From: Trichoplusia ni
Lineage: Eukaryota; Arthropoda; Insecta; Lepidoptera; Noctuidae
Reading direction: 5' to 3'
Length of the DNA stretch: 64,000 bases
Assembly: GCF_003590095.1 (NCBI RefSeq)
Contig: NC_039494.1
Location: forward strand, 2,480,001 to 2,544,000
Shown: in pieces, positions 1-12,215 of the stretch
Position numbering within the stretch: position 1 is the first letter of the stretch
How the letters are laid out: every line of letters begins with the position of its first letter
The notes under the pieces: model-generated
Databases searched by the model: none
The model's input: the letters and a program-made list of their open reading frames with translations, nothing else
What the model was told of the DNA's origin: nothing
Program-made: the position numbers and the translations under genes

Positions 1-720
1 ATTGTCTGGAACCTAAAATTAATGACAAAGGATATTGAAGGCGTAGGCAAGTAATAAATTGTTGCTAAATTTATGCCAAGAACTATCAGCAACGCGGTAG
101 GTAATAACATCTATCAATCAACGTCGGGACATGATAATTATTCTGTTCCTTACTACCCATCTAATAGTAAATGACATAATCTCAGCATTTGTTGCCAGTT
201 TACGCCATCATTATATGCATGAAGCTGTCCGATCTGTATGTCAAAGTTATAAAGTATCTGACAATCTTAACTAGGATATTTGTATTATTGAGGCGGTAAC
301 AAGGATGCACGGAGATATTTGGCAGCCTCAATGAGCCGCACCGTGACGTCGGCGTGTCGATTACGAGCCGAATGTATCTCGATGGTAATCTCAACGAGCG
401 ACTGGCGGTTTGATGTGTCAATCCAAGCGAGCGTCGATCGCTATCAACCGATAGCTCCTATTGGGCAACCGCCACGCTTTGTTATCCTAACGGAGTTTAA
501 AATTCGACGGCCCATGAACAGATACCGGCGGACAATACCGACCGCCTTTCCAATAAATATTTCCGTGAAGCCTCAATTTACATAGACAACCGACCGCGAC
601 AATTAGAGGTCTCGAATGAGTTTCACGCGAGTTCTATTTCTGCTTGTAACACGGCAATCGAGTGCGCGGCCAGTCGGCGCTACGATCCGCACACAAATAA
701 ATCGTTAAGCGAATTTCCCA

Positions 721-785
721 ACATGGCTTCCGCGGATACGGCCAATGGGAGGCAGGGGGCGGCGCGGGGCGGGGGCGGCGCGGCG
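721..785 (+). other. GC-rich block with CCAAT and a G-quadruplex motif
   Basis: CCAAT lies at 742-746. G runs follow at 747-749, 755-759, 766-769 and 771-775, with GGGGCGGGGGCGG resembling GC boxes. The block ends abruptly in AT-rich DNA at 800. It could be a regulatory or alternative promoter element, but no transcription start is visible. Confidence 0.35.
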
Positions 786-3700
786 CTGCATCTTCGTGTG
801 AAAATTTAAAAAATTACGAGCACCGCTTTTATTTTTATGACCGCTTCGGCGATGCTCGCCGGCGCCCGTCCGCGGAGGTGATAAACATCCACCGAGACAC
901 GATCGAGAAGTTATAAATTACCTTGTAGCCGTACACAATATTCCTTCGCTGAAATCGCGTGTCCTCCAAGTAGCTACAAACATTCAACAAAATTCCTTGA
1001 CGCACAATCACATACAAAATTATGTTCAACTTCAATTTACTAACATTTATTCAAATGCTATTAAAGTCCAAAGACAAACTTTCCCAAGAACGTATGTACT
1101 TTATAAATAACGACGTAGGTAGGATAGAAGCATCAAAAGAAAGTACACACAACATCAAAGTTTTGTCGACCCCCGCTCTATTCCGAGAGCCCTTCCGTCT
1201 ATAGGTACGTACCCGTTCCTATGTGAAGGGAACACACAACGACACCGCTATTACATTTACATTACTACACGGCTGAAACTATCGTGGTGTGAGTGAACAC
1301 GATGAAAATCTTTATTTTCACGCTCTATCTCTCTTTATCTAATCGCCCCGGTCAGATAAGGACGGAGCGCCGGAAAAACTGGCGCGGGGCGAGGGGTAAA
1401 GGCTACATCGATTCCGCGCTTTCACTGCTAGGGGCCGTGTAAACCTTTAAAAACATTGCTTTTGCCGCGCGATTGTCATCTCTAACTTTATATGGATAAG
1501 AGGAAATTTTCAGTGTGGCGTCGAGCCTGGTAAATGGATTGCCTCCCCCTTGGGGGTTCTCATAGTGGGATCTAGATGGTGTAGATATGCTGATAGGCGG
1601 CTCTGTGTGCGCGTGATGTGACTGTGTAGCGTCACTGTGTGAGTAGCGCATAGCTTTGTGTTTTCCGGCTACAAAATCATGTAGGTATGTATTGTAAGAG
1701 GGCTGCTTCCGGGCTGGATAAATTTTGCTTGTGTTAGCAAATATATGAGGGGACGTAGGTATCCCTTTTTGTAATATAATTTTACGTTCTACCGTAGATA
1801 GGTAGATAGATCGGGTAAGACGGAGGCTGTGATTTGATTTGATTAGGAGGTGTTTGCAGTAGGGACGGGGGAGATAACGCTGATTGGATCGCTCGGGGGG
1901 CACGGCTGTATGGAAATATGTTTTTAATGTGGGTGGTTTATTGAATTAGCGGGAGTTAGTGTGAAGCGACGCGAGATTAATCCGTTTGATGTGTCGCTGT
2001 TGATAATTAACTGGATGTTCAATGGTTTGGGGACATAATGTAGTTATTTAATATGCGCTCTAATAACTTTCTAACTCGGGAATTTGTTTGGTATTTCTTA
2101 ATAGGTTTTTGGAAGTTGGAATAGCATTCTCAAGGCTGGTATGTAGAGTGTCCACTTGGCTCGGGCAGCCTCCTTTCGGCTATAATTTCGTTTGTGAGGG
2201 TACAAAGGACATGTTTTTGTTCGCATCACGTTGACAATAGATTCGTTGGTTGTCACAGCACAGTTTACACTACACTGAAAACTTAAGTGGCCAACAATAT
2301 GTACTCCAGTCTTTTTGTCATGCTTTTTATCTTTGTCGGCGTTTGTTTGTGTGTTTTTTTAGCGTGTATGTAAGATATCGATCCGGGAGGAATGTCGTTG
2401 ACAGTGAAATGGGTTTAACAATTAATAAACCTCTCTGAGATAGAGGACAAGTGTTCGCATGTTTGGAATTCTTTATACTTTATTCAAGCTATCGTTTTGT
2501 GTTACGTAATAACGAATACAGACATGATTAATTAACCCATTGTATAGAATTCTCAACGTACCAGTTTATCCACTGTCATAAAAATATTATATTATTTTCA
2601 TAAATAAACCCGCATTTTATTTTGGGTCATCCAAATCCAGTTTTCACTGGCAAGGTCCGCATAATAAAAAATGACCCAAATAAAAAATAATCCGAGTCGT
2701 AAAATTTACGACGTTTTCAGCCATTTCAGCGTTTGAGGAGAGAAAGTAATTCGTCCATAAAATTACGAGTAAACAGCCGTTTTTCCACGGAAATAAAACT
2801 GGGGGTGACTGGTGAGGTTGAGTATGGGTTGACTTCTGTAATCGGCTTAGTGAGTCAACCCCTCTAGTCGTCCCCATCCCCTGGGATCACGCGTGATGCA
2901 CCAACAGTTATAACTTGATGGGAACTCTTATCTACACGTTATATAATCGGATTCGGGTAATTGAGTTGTAAACTAGTAGAGTTAATCTTGATGTGTGCGG
3001 ATATGAGATTCGAATTTATATTTGCTATAAGGTAGAATTTACGCGCATTGACCAGAAATCAAATCTTATAAATCAAGTCATACTTATGACTCCGGATATA
3101 AATATGAAAAGACAGACATATATTTTTTCCTTCAGAATTCTTTAAACATCACCTGTCACAAAAAACGTATTTATTTAAAGCATCGGTCATTAAGACAGAC
3201 ATATACACCATTAAAACAAAAAAAAAAACAAAAAGGGTTTCTAGACAGAGTAAAAAACAAAAAAGTTTCATATGTCACAAATAGAATTTCGAATATCGCG
3301 AGAAGAAAAAGTTGATGTTATAGGCTCAACTAATATATATGGCCAGGTCTAATCTCGCTGGCACAAAGGAGCTGCCATGACACAGCGAATATTGACGCAA
3401 ACCATTTAATATTTAGGTATTCCAATATGCAGTACTGGCGAGTGAACAAGTTTTTGATGTATGTTTAATTTGTTTTTTTCTTTTTATTGCTTGACAATTT
3501 TAACTTTAGTGCTATGACTTTGGGAGTAGAGACTTTTATTATTGATTCCTTTCTAGATTGTCAGAAACAAAAAAAATGCTTCGAATGAATTGTGTTGTAT
3601 TATAAAACGAAAATAGTCGGCAACATTAGATTCGTACTTCTTGTAGGCACTGTCAAAAATGTTATCAATTACAACACACTAATTGAACATACATGATTAA

Positions 3701-5111
3701 CAAATCACGTCGCTATGTTACAAGATTAATTTATAAATAGTTCACCGAAGGTCAGAACAATGATAGTGTTATCATAAAATCAAAATGGTGTTACATTTTA
3801 TCGTAGCATTTACAAAATGTCACACTATCTGAGATTCTTTACGATAGAGGTAATTATAAATTAAAAGAATGTATTGCTTAAACTGATTTGTTATCTGAAT
3901 ATATCTAGTATAAAATTCGTTCGTTAAATGCGTTGTGTGCGCGAGTGTACTGCAGGCCGAGACCGACACAGTCACTTACGATATTAAATCGGACAATACC
4001 GCGCTGCGGTCACGATAATCTTTGGTAGTATTCGATTCTAGTTACCGAGAATCGAACCACAGCCGGTGTCCCCGAATAGTTCTCCTCTCGTAATGTTTTA
4101 CAGCCACAATACTTTTTACTCGATAAATGACATGACAAATTAATGGATTTATTATGAGTCGGATTGCGCCGGCTCTTTTTATTTTGGTGTCGGTTAAGGA
4201 CGAATGCATTTTTAATTGAGTGAGGCACTTTTGTGGACTGTATAAAACGGCCACCGCATGCCGTGGATATTTTTTGTCTGATTGACGGGTAGCAATGGGC
4301 AGGTGCGTAAGAGAGCCTGCCGATAGCTACCTCGCTTTTTCGTTTCGAAATTCGAATATTAAGTTTTTGTCGGTCGCTTCGTTTTGCGACTTGGCTGTAT
4401 TTTATGTTGATTGTGTTCAGTGTCCATTAATGGGGTAGTAAATTTTGTCTATATAAATTTTGTGTCGTAATATTTAGTTTTATTTTCGTTTTTTTGTGTA
4501 GCAATAAGTTGTCGGTTAATTAATCATTTGTATGTAGGGCCTACATCCTCGATGACTATTGCTGTTCAGATGTCATTATGCACGAATAACCATTTACGAA
4601 GCGGACATAACTATAAATCCCATTCTTGTGGATCTCGAACGTACCGTATTCAACAAGTTGGCGTACTTTTATTTTATCTTTATTATGCGTTTGACCTTTC
4701 AAAAATTGTATTAAAATATTAAAGGTATTACTGTCAGTCAGCGGTATAATAAGTTCTTCAGTGACTACAATTAATAACGAAAGTGTGTTGCAATGTTAAA
4801 TGCATTTTGGTTTTGCGGATTGTGTAATGTCGGCTGTTTATTTCGTATGCATGCAAAACAATAGACTGCTGTTAAGTTATGGATTTCCTATTCTAATGCT
4901 TGGGATATCTAAAATACTTACGTTGTGAACAAATGGTATTCCTGTCTTATTTTGCAATGTTTGAACGCAAGCCAAAATCTAGGGTCAAAATAAGGACTTA
5001 ATATTTGTATGAATTCATTGGATCTTAACGAAAGTTTTAATATTCATGGGTGCGCGTCAAATATTATACTAACTCTTAGATATGAACCTGTACTTAATTA
5101 AATTTCCAAAG

Positions 5112-5141
5112 TATGTTCTTAGCGTCTAAGCTAAGAACATA
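5112..5141. repeat. Perfect 12-bp inverted repeat
   Basis: TATGTTCTTAGC (5112-5123), a 6-base loop, then GCTAAGAACATA (5130-5141). It lies 216 bases before the zinc-finger exon acceptor. Confidence 0.9.
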
Positions 5142-5357
5142 ACCCAGATATTACTAACATATCTCATTTTGAGCGAACCATTAGATAAAAAATAATCTTT
5201 AAAAAAAAAACAAATTTATTTTAACACATTAAGATATAGTTGTATCATCTTAATTATAACATCTGTCTGTCTTAAATTAAAATCCAATATAAGCAACATA
5301 TCTGTCTTGTATAATCTAACCATACATACATATATACAATATGAATTTCTTCCACAG

Positions 5358-5492
5358 TCACTCCAAAGTGCGGCTCGACGAGCGGGGACCTCGTGTGCTA
5401 ACTGCAAGACCACCACCACCACGCTGTGGCGACGCAACCAGAATGGGGAACCAGTCTGCAATGCTTGCGGCCTCTACTATAAACTACATAAT
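5358..5492 (+). CDS. pnr: GATA factor (pannier / GATA-beta class), exon with the C-terminal zinc finger
   Basis: This exon encodes 45 residues, read from TCA at 5358, the first codon after the acceptor. Residues 13, 16, 34 and 37 are the four cysteines of a CX2CX17CX2C GATA finger. The sequence reads AARRAGTSCANC, then KTTTTTLWRRN, GEPVCNACG and LYYKLHN. This finger binds (A/T)GATA(A/G) in the nucleus and, in the family, also contacts FOG-type cofactors. SCANCK with five threonines and YYKLHN resembles Drosophila pannier and Bombyx GATA-beta more than serpent or GATAe, judging from my memory of those families. The exon ends at AAT|GTAAGT in phase 0, between KLHN and V. As I recall, vertebrate GATA4/5/6 genes have an intron at the same place. 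A 17,957-bp intron follows. Reading into that intron adds only V-S-T before a TAG, so unspliced transcript would end right after the finger. Confidence 0.97.
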
Positions 5493-5511
5493 GTAAGTAC
5501 TTAGATGATAA

Positions 5512-5805
5512 ATCATCATCATCATTCTAACGAACTGCCAAACCGTGACCACGCTATACGAGGGGCAAAAGAGAGACAAGTCTGACACTCTACTCAGCCC
5601 AACCTAAAGCGGAAGAAGTCATTTGATCATTTCCCATCTGAAACAAGAAGGCTTTTCCCGACTTAGTTGTCGGCTTCCATCGAGCTCGAGATGTATCAGT
5701 GTTTTATAAGGAGCCACTGCCGGTCTGACCTCCTTAACCCAGTTACCTGGGCATCACGATACCCCTAAGTCAGACTTGTGTCAGACTTTCTAGCTTCTGA
5801 CTACT
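5512..5805 (-). repeat. Composite dispersed repeat: (ATC)n tail, SINE-like piece B, and tail-type element A
   Basis: There are three parts. An (ATC)n run lies at 5512-5526. A segment at about 5576-5649 contains AAGTCTGACACTC and GAAGTCATTTGAT, which I recognise as words of a common lepidopteran SINE-like repeat. A segment at about 5650-5805 reads as element A on the minus strand and matches the copy at 59823-59967: 42 of 43 bases agree between 5724-5766 and 59923-59965. Element A normally runs straight into a (GAT)n tail on its own strand. Here piece B lies between, so B probably inserted near the end of A. The insertion is close to the donor of the zinc-finger exon. The family name is not assigned and the outer boundaries are approximate. 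Confidence 0.75.
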
Positions 5806-8800
5806 TTTCTTCTTTTTTACTTCTTCAGGCGTAGAGCCCAAAATGTAGGGTGGTAGTCTAGAAAAAAATACCTCGGATGCATCTTCGTCGTCGTCGAAAG
5901 CGTCAATAAAATCACGATATCTGCTATCTGATATATGTTTAACTAAAAGTATCAAATAACCAACTGGTTCTTTTAGAAGAAATATACAATCCGTACAAGG
6001 AAACTGGTTTATAGAAACAAACCTCAAAGTGTCAACTAGGCAGTTAATCTTACTTTATTTTGGCTCGACTTCAAATCAAGCAAATATGGCTACTTAACCC
6101 TACCACTTAATATGGAGATGAAATAATAACATCCCCTAAAAACAAATTAAAAATCAAATCGTCTATAATAACCTAAATAAAATAAGTCTAATCAAGTAGA
6201 AATATCTAAATCGTTCCCTCGGTTAATCCGGGGTGTCCCCAGTGATTGCAGCCCCGGGGATAAGTTGGCGGTATCTTGGTGACAGATAGTGGGGTCCACG
6301 CGACCCCCGCTCAGTAATGCGTCATAAAACCCAATACGATTGTCTCAAATGAATTATGGGCCCGATACTATCGCTAAACGGTTAAATAACATCACATCAA
6401 CGTTGAAATTGATAGCCGTGATTAATCGTAGAGTCATCCCGTTATAATTAGATCATCTAATCCTGTTTCCTTGATCAAAATTGTCGTGAAAATTAACGTT
6501 CTTCTTTTGTTTTTTACTCCGCTATGTTCTAATTTTTATGCCGGAATGAAATGCCTTTAGGCGGGATTAAAAATTATGGCGCTATTATAAAAGAAACTTC
6601 GCGGTAATCTCAGGTTTAATAGTATTTTTATTTCTATTAACAAAACGAATAATTTATGACTTATATCATGTAATGATTTATTATGTCTCAACGTAATCAA
6701 TGTAGAGTTATATAGTTACAAAATAATAGTAGCAAAGAGATCGGGTTATTTAATTTTAAACTTACATAACGTGGTTAGACAGTGGCACAAAAATGAAATG
6801 AACAATGATTTCATAAAGATAGTTTTATAGATAAAGTGTTACCGAACACAGTTTGAACAATGGCAGACAGTTTTCAATATCCGGCTGCTGCAAAAATGGA
6901 GCTCATTTTTATTTATCGCGGATTTAACAAGATGTTAAGTTTAAATGTCAAGCGGTATAAGTAACAATTCTCACGACTCTCACAACCCCGGGTCCCGATA
7001 CGAACAGTAAATACGAACCCTCACGCGACACAGGCCGATGTACATTCGTACGGAAAAAGTACAAACACAGCGCGGGAACGCAACAATGACAAAAATTAAC
7101 TGCCGAGCCGACCCAGCGGAGAGTGCTCTCGAGATTTTTTGTATTGAAATGTATACTTTATTGCCGACTGGAAGTACCAGCAACAATGTTGTTTGCTCTA
7201 ATTATTCGGAAGGAGCGACAAAGGAGCGAATGGGAGTGCCTGCTCCTTCAAATGTTGAAGGCATAATGACAGGAGCACAATACGGGAATGCCAGTAGCAT
7301 TGTCAAGGGCCCGATCCCGCCTCTTCATACATATTTATACACGGCTCACTTACACATTCGCTACAGATTCCTTGCCCTTTAAGACTTCGTATCAACCGAA
7401 ATGCAATACATAATTAATCTAATATTGCTAAGTTCATGTTTTTAGCGACTACATGAATAATAATGTGGTCATTCTAATTTTGAGATTCGTTGTTGACGCG
7501 TATTGTAATATCAGACTGTTTCCATACTGTACCGTGTATTCAAAACACAAGAATAATTTAGCAGTTAGTATATTCATATACATAAACATATGTATTTCAT
7601 GACGGTATAACAAAATTTTATGTCATAATAAATTTCGTGTTATGTCGTGTGAACGAGGCTAAAAAATGCCTTGATCTTAATTTGAAATGATCTGCATACT
7701 TAATATTTATTACGATATCAAGTTCTAATAAATTCACTAATAAAATATATTTTTAAAACTTGGCATTCGGTCCATATTTATCATCTATTATTTACGTCAA
7801 ATTATAATATATTTTTTTTTAATTCTAAGTATGCTTGTAAAAAACTTTTAATGAAAAAGCTCGCATTAGCACCAATAGTCATTTTTTACTTGCGATATAA
7901 ACTCATAATACGCACAAAGTGGTTTCGGAAGCCGATTGCATATGTATAGAGATTTTAAAAGCAAATTTAAAGTAACAATGTGTAAATAAATACAGTATAA
8001 TATTAGCCGGCCCCCGAGGCGGACACGTCGTGATCGATTTCACTCAAAAAACGCAATTCATACAACAAAGCACGAGTGCATTGTGATTTCGAGCAAACGT
8101 CACCCTCCCACGTGAGACCGAACCGTCTTGATACTTTATGAATAAATAAATAGTATTAAACTTAAAAGCTCCCAAAAACTCCTTCGACTTTGTAATATTA
8201 GTAGTTTCAAAAATACGTTGATCAAAAATTCATTTTTTTTTTAAAGAAATCGTGGTGTCTACAAATTTAAATAAATAACGTTTTTAATTAGTGCTACACA
8301 AAAATAAAATATATAATTTAATGTTTACTGGGATCAATAGGTATAGTATATTGATGATGATTCTTTAAGTTATCACAGACGATGCCGAATAAAATAATAG
8401 TATAAAGCATTCGAAGTGTGAAATTATGTATAGTTATTGAAATTTTTCTCACAGTTTAAGGAAACTCGATAGGTGTCATATTTATAACGATATCAAAATA
8501 TACGTTGAGAATACAATGAAAAAAAAAGATAAATATATTAATTAATACTTTAATATACTAATTTTCATTGATCATATTTGGATTATACTTGATATGCTTT
8601 TAAATTTGCCGTTTATGTTAAATCGTAGGTCTTTTTTCTATTCAATATGTATTCAACCACAAAATCAGCATATTAATCTTCATTTCTCACTAAATAAATT
8701 AACGATCAAATATCAAAACCGTTTGAGCGGCGTATATTTCAAACAATGCTCAAGTATGTTTACTCAAAATATCCTTTAGTGGTCCCTATTCTGTTGTGTA

Positions 8801-8843
8801 ACTTAGCTATAAATGCCCGTATGAGTTCAAATTGGCCTGATAC

Positions 8844-8884
8844 AGGCCTCGACAAGGCTCTTGTCGTTTCAGTCCAAGAGGCCT
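8844..8884. repeat. Nested inverted repeat
   Basis: The outer arms AGGCCTC (8844-8850) and GAGGCCT (8878-8884) enclose inner arms CGACAAG (8850-8856) and CTTGTCG (8860-8866) around a 3-base loop. Confidence 0.8.
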
Positions 8885-9309
8885 TAAGACTTTTGTTATT
8901 GTTTTTAATAAAACATTATTACGGATTGTGATACTGTTTTGTTTGATTGATGTGGGAAAAGTTGAATTTATTGAATGTATTCGATATGAGAAACTTTTAA
9001 GGATTTGACTTTTTCTTTGATCTGCTTATTGTATATGGGAACTTTATTGTTTCATGATTTGGTTATGAGAAAAATAAATTATATGAGCTTTTTCGATTGA
9101 ATTTTATAAAGAATCTTATATTTAAGTATTAAGTTTACTTGCATCAGAAGGTATTCTTTAATATATCGAGCATAAAACCCTACTTACACGATTTGCCAAC
9201 ACGGATGAATAGACAATTTTTAAACTATGACAACTCCCAAAGGACTCGGTCTCAACCCAGTAGGTACCAATAAATGCGTGATTGAAAATAAATTATTTAT
9301 TTGGCCATC

Positions 9310-9372
9310 CACAATGGCCGGCTAATAGGATTACAGTGCGGAGCGTGGGTTCGACTCCCAGTACCTGCCGAC
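9310..9372 (+). repeat. Degenerate tRNA-like (SINE head) fragment
   Basis: A good B box, GGTTCGACTCC, lies at 9348-9358 within GTGGGTTCGACTCCCAGTACC. The upstream TGGCCGGCTAATAGG could be a broken A box. No acceptor stem closes, so a functional tRNA is not supported. Confidence 0.4.
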
Positions 9373-10563
9373 CGCAATATACCATAACAAAACGATCGGT
9401 CCGTATGTTCGTACTTTTTATAAATTTGTTTATTTAATTTATCACGCTCGTTTATACGTTACTTCCTTCGTGTTATAGCCGATTAGGTTTTTGTGGTCTG
9501 TATTCATTTTTTTTGCCCGACCTTTGTGCTCCCAATGAATTGGTATCTACTTTTTGCGGTAGTCATCGATTGTTTTCGATTTCTTGCTTGACTAGCCGAC
9601 GGCATCTAAACTAGCATGTTCCGCACATTTACTTTATGAAAAACCACTAAAGCAATAAAATCACACCCATATTTCAATGTAAATTGCATCTAATCTTATA
9701 CTTACTGATAAAAAAGGAGAAGAGCCATGTAATATCGCTAATAACTATTATCCTGTAGTTCTAAAACATTTGTAACGACATGTAATCAAATGGTAATTCA
9801 ATTCGTTTCTTAAACGCTAGCTAATAAAACACTAAACAAATGAATACCTTATTATACATAGGACGTTTTGTCAGTAGAGCGGCGCGTTAAGTGCCTGCCA
9901 TACAAAAGTATTGGATTACCAGTTTGTATGGGCTAGAGAGAGAGGGACCATAATAACAGCTCAAATGATACATTTGGAATACAATGGGGCGATCAATTCA
10001 ATTTTTGAATCGAGAACGCTCTTCTAGTTTTCTTTTTTTATATCGTCTAAAGTGCTGTTTTGTTCAGCCAACATCCGAGAGAATTTGACAGTCACTGTTT
10101 TTTCACCCGTTTTTCCCTGACATTAGATTTAATGCTAGGCTATGGATACAATATATTTTAGAGATAAGAAACAGTTCACGAATTTGTCCGCTGCTCTTTT
10201 TGTGCGCAAGATGTTTATTTGTCTAGACGCGACTAAGCTGTACAACACAATTCAGAGACACAATCCTTGTCTTTAGCTGTTGTAGAGAAATCTTAGTCAG
10301 CAGTTTGCATTATAAACGCGTAATCTATGATTTAGTTTCGTACTGAGCTACAAGTCTGCTTGCAAAATGAAGTTTGCATTTCACCAAGCCGACTTAAGTT
10401 AATCGTTGCTAACATGCGAAAGTCAGGCTTGTTAAAATTCTCATCGCGACCGCCGAACATCGTCCGTGGAAGCAGGCTTTAACTCGCGTGTGAGATAAAA
10501 AAACGAGGTACGTTTAATTTACTCATTACGTTACATTACATATTCGTTGGTACGGCTGGCTAG

Positions 10564-10590
10564 CGGCCAAACGGCCGACGCGTTTGGCCG
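10564..10590. repeat. Perfect GC-rich 10-bp inverted repeat
   Basis: CGGCCAAACG (10564-10573), a 7-base loop, then CGTTTGGCCG (10581-10590). It is embedded in AT-rich intron. Confidence 0.9.
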
Positions 10591-12049
10591 AATGTTATAA
10601 TGACATCAATTTGAATATTCAACATTGAACAGCTATCCCATTTACATAAGTTCGACCGTTGAATTTTGTGGCGATGCAAATGCTATTCGCTACACTAATT
10701 GTGCTGTTCATTGTTCCAGTTTACATTTTCAATGTAAGCTCATTATACTTACTGTTTTACCCGTGTGGCTTTTTCTTTGTTTGTTTGCGAGATTTAGGAA
10801 TCGAATGATCGTAGTTGTTTATGCCATTAAGTAGCAATCATTAGTTGAATCAAAGATTACCTCCTCAAGCTGTGCCTGTGTGGCGTTTCTGTTTCACACA
10901 AAACCATTTCTGTTTTCCGAAAGTCGTTCCATAGGATTTTATCACTTTCCTTTATTAATTCAACCAACGACGTAGTATAGTTAGTAGAAATATTCAATTT
11001 GAACATAGAATCAATAATTTTCAATAAAACAAACCGTTATTTTTATACCAAACGAATATAATTTTGCCAAAAAGTGATCACATAAAATAAAGGGAATAAA
11101 AGCGGGCGTTTGCGCAGTAGGCCGGAAAGATTTTATCTGTTGGCAATACAGAAAAAATGGCGCCCACCGGAAGTGTCCGAGCGGCGCGCGGCGCGTTACT
11201 ATTTTTTCTTTTTTTTTGTTTTAAATGGCTTTTTCCCGGCAGCGTTCGGCCGGAAATGCGTTTGCGTAGAACTGCTTTACATTGCCGAAAAGCGCTACGT
11301 CCGTTGAGTTTGTAAACAATTTTGATTCTTGATACTGATATATTTAGGGTGAAGTATTGTTTGCCGGGGCTCCGTCAGATGTCTCGCTACAGTTGAGACG
11401 TCGGGTCGTGAGTGTAGCGCTAAATAGGATGTTTTTATTCATGAGCCTTAAGCTCCCATTTTGTTTAGTGAGCGGGCCCCAGCTGATTTACTGTCTTGGA
11501 TATAAATTTTGTGAAAATGTGAGAATTATTCACGAAACTGCGCGAAAGCAATTAAATTCTATTTAAGTATATAATAAACGAACTTGTGTTTGGAATCTAG
11601 TGTGGGGCTGTTCCCAGGTTCGACTTCAATTAATTTAAATATTTCGAATTAAAATCATATGTGTGCTGTAAATAAATTATCTGTGCCTTTATCCCTTACT
11701 TTATGACTTTTATAGTCTGGAGAGCATTTATTTAAAACACTTTATGCAGAAGTAATAAACTCTACATGACTCTTTATACGCACACCAAGACACGTTTTCA
11801 GTATCCTACAATCTACCCATCAATACTCAATAATTAACCATAATTATAATAAGTAGGTCTTAAAATAACGGTCAAATCAATTTTAATGTCCATTTCCCCA
11901 GGGTATTTAAAAAAGGAACCCAAATAGCAGCTGCACGTCACTCGAAGATCGTTCGTTCGATAACTGTGTGTCCTTCTACAAAACAATTGCCTACTTGCGC
12001 TTGCGCACTTTCGCAATAGTCATTGTAATGCAAGCTTTTGTCGCGATAT

Positions 12050-12215
12050 TTGTAAGTATCGATAATACGGACCTATTATTAGAGCGGTACTTTTATCGTG
12101 TATCGATTACGGATTTCTTGGGACAAGATTGTTAGCTAGAATTTTGGATTTTAAGTCTATCGATTTCGTTTTTATCTTATCTGAAACTTGTAATGATTAT
12201 CGACGAAAATTGATA
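12050..12215. promoter_or_regulatory. Cluster of ATCGAT and GATA motifs in the large intron
   Basis: The stretch holds TATCGATAA, TTATCGTGTATCGATT, CTATCGATTT, a tandem GATA site TTATCTTATCTG (12172-12183), ATTATCGACG and TTGATAATT. A GATA factor could bind the tandem site, which would suggest self-regulation. This is inference. Confidence 0.3.

Larger units (their letters stand above)
1..5357 (+). other. pnr: 3' part of an upstream intron of the pannier-like gene
   Basis: No coding exon can be supported before the acceptor at 5356-5357 (TTCTTCCACAG). The protein enters the next exon in phase 0, so an earlier exon carrying the N-terminal finger and the start codon must lie left of the window. 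The stretch is AT-rich apart from a GC-rich block near 721-785 and a moderately GC-rich part at about 1350-1900. It contains a perfect 12-bp inverted repeat at 5112-5141. A 166-codon open frame on the minus strand (1403-1903) has no recognisable domain and is not annotated as a gene. Confidence 0.75.

Noticed and set aside
5307..5357. Extension of the zinc-finger frame upstream to an ATG at 5307
   Set aside because: The extra residues are unlike GATA proteins, and a clear acceptor (TTCTTCCACAG) lies at 5347-5357.
7038..7382. 114-codon open frame
   Set aside because: No domain, an opposing frame overlaps, and the length is compatible with chance.
11617..11628. GGTTCGACTT as a Pol III B box (also GGTTCGATCGAG near 51284)
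   Set aside because: No A box at the right distance and no tRNA-like flanks.
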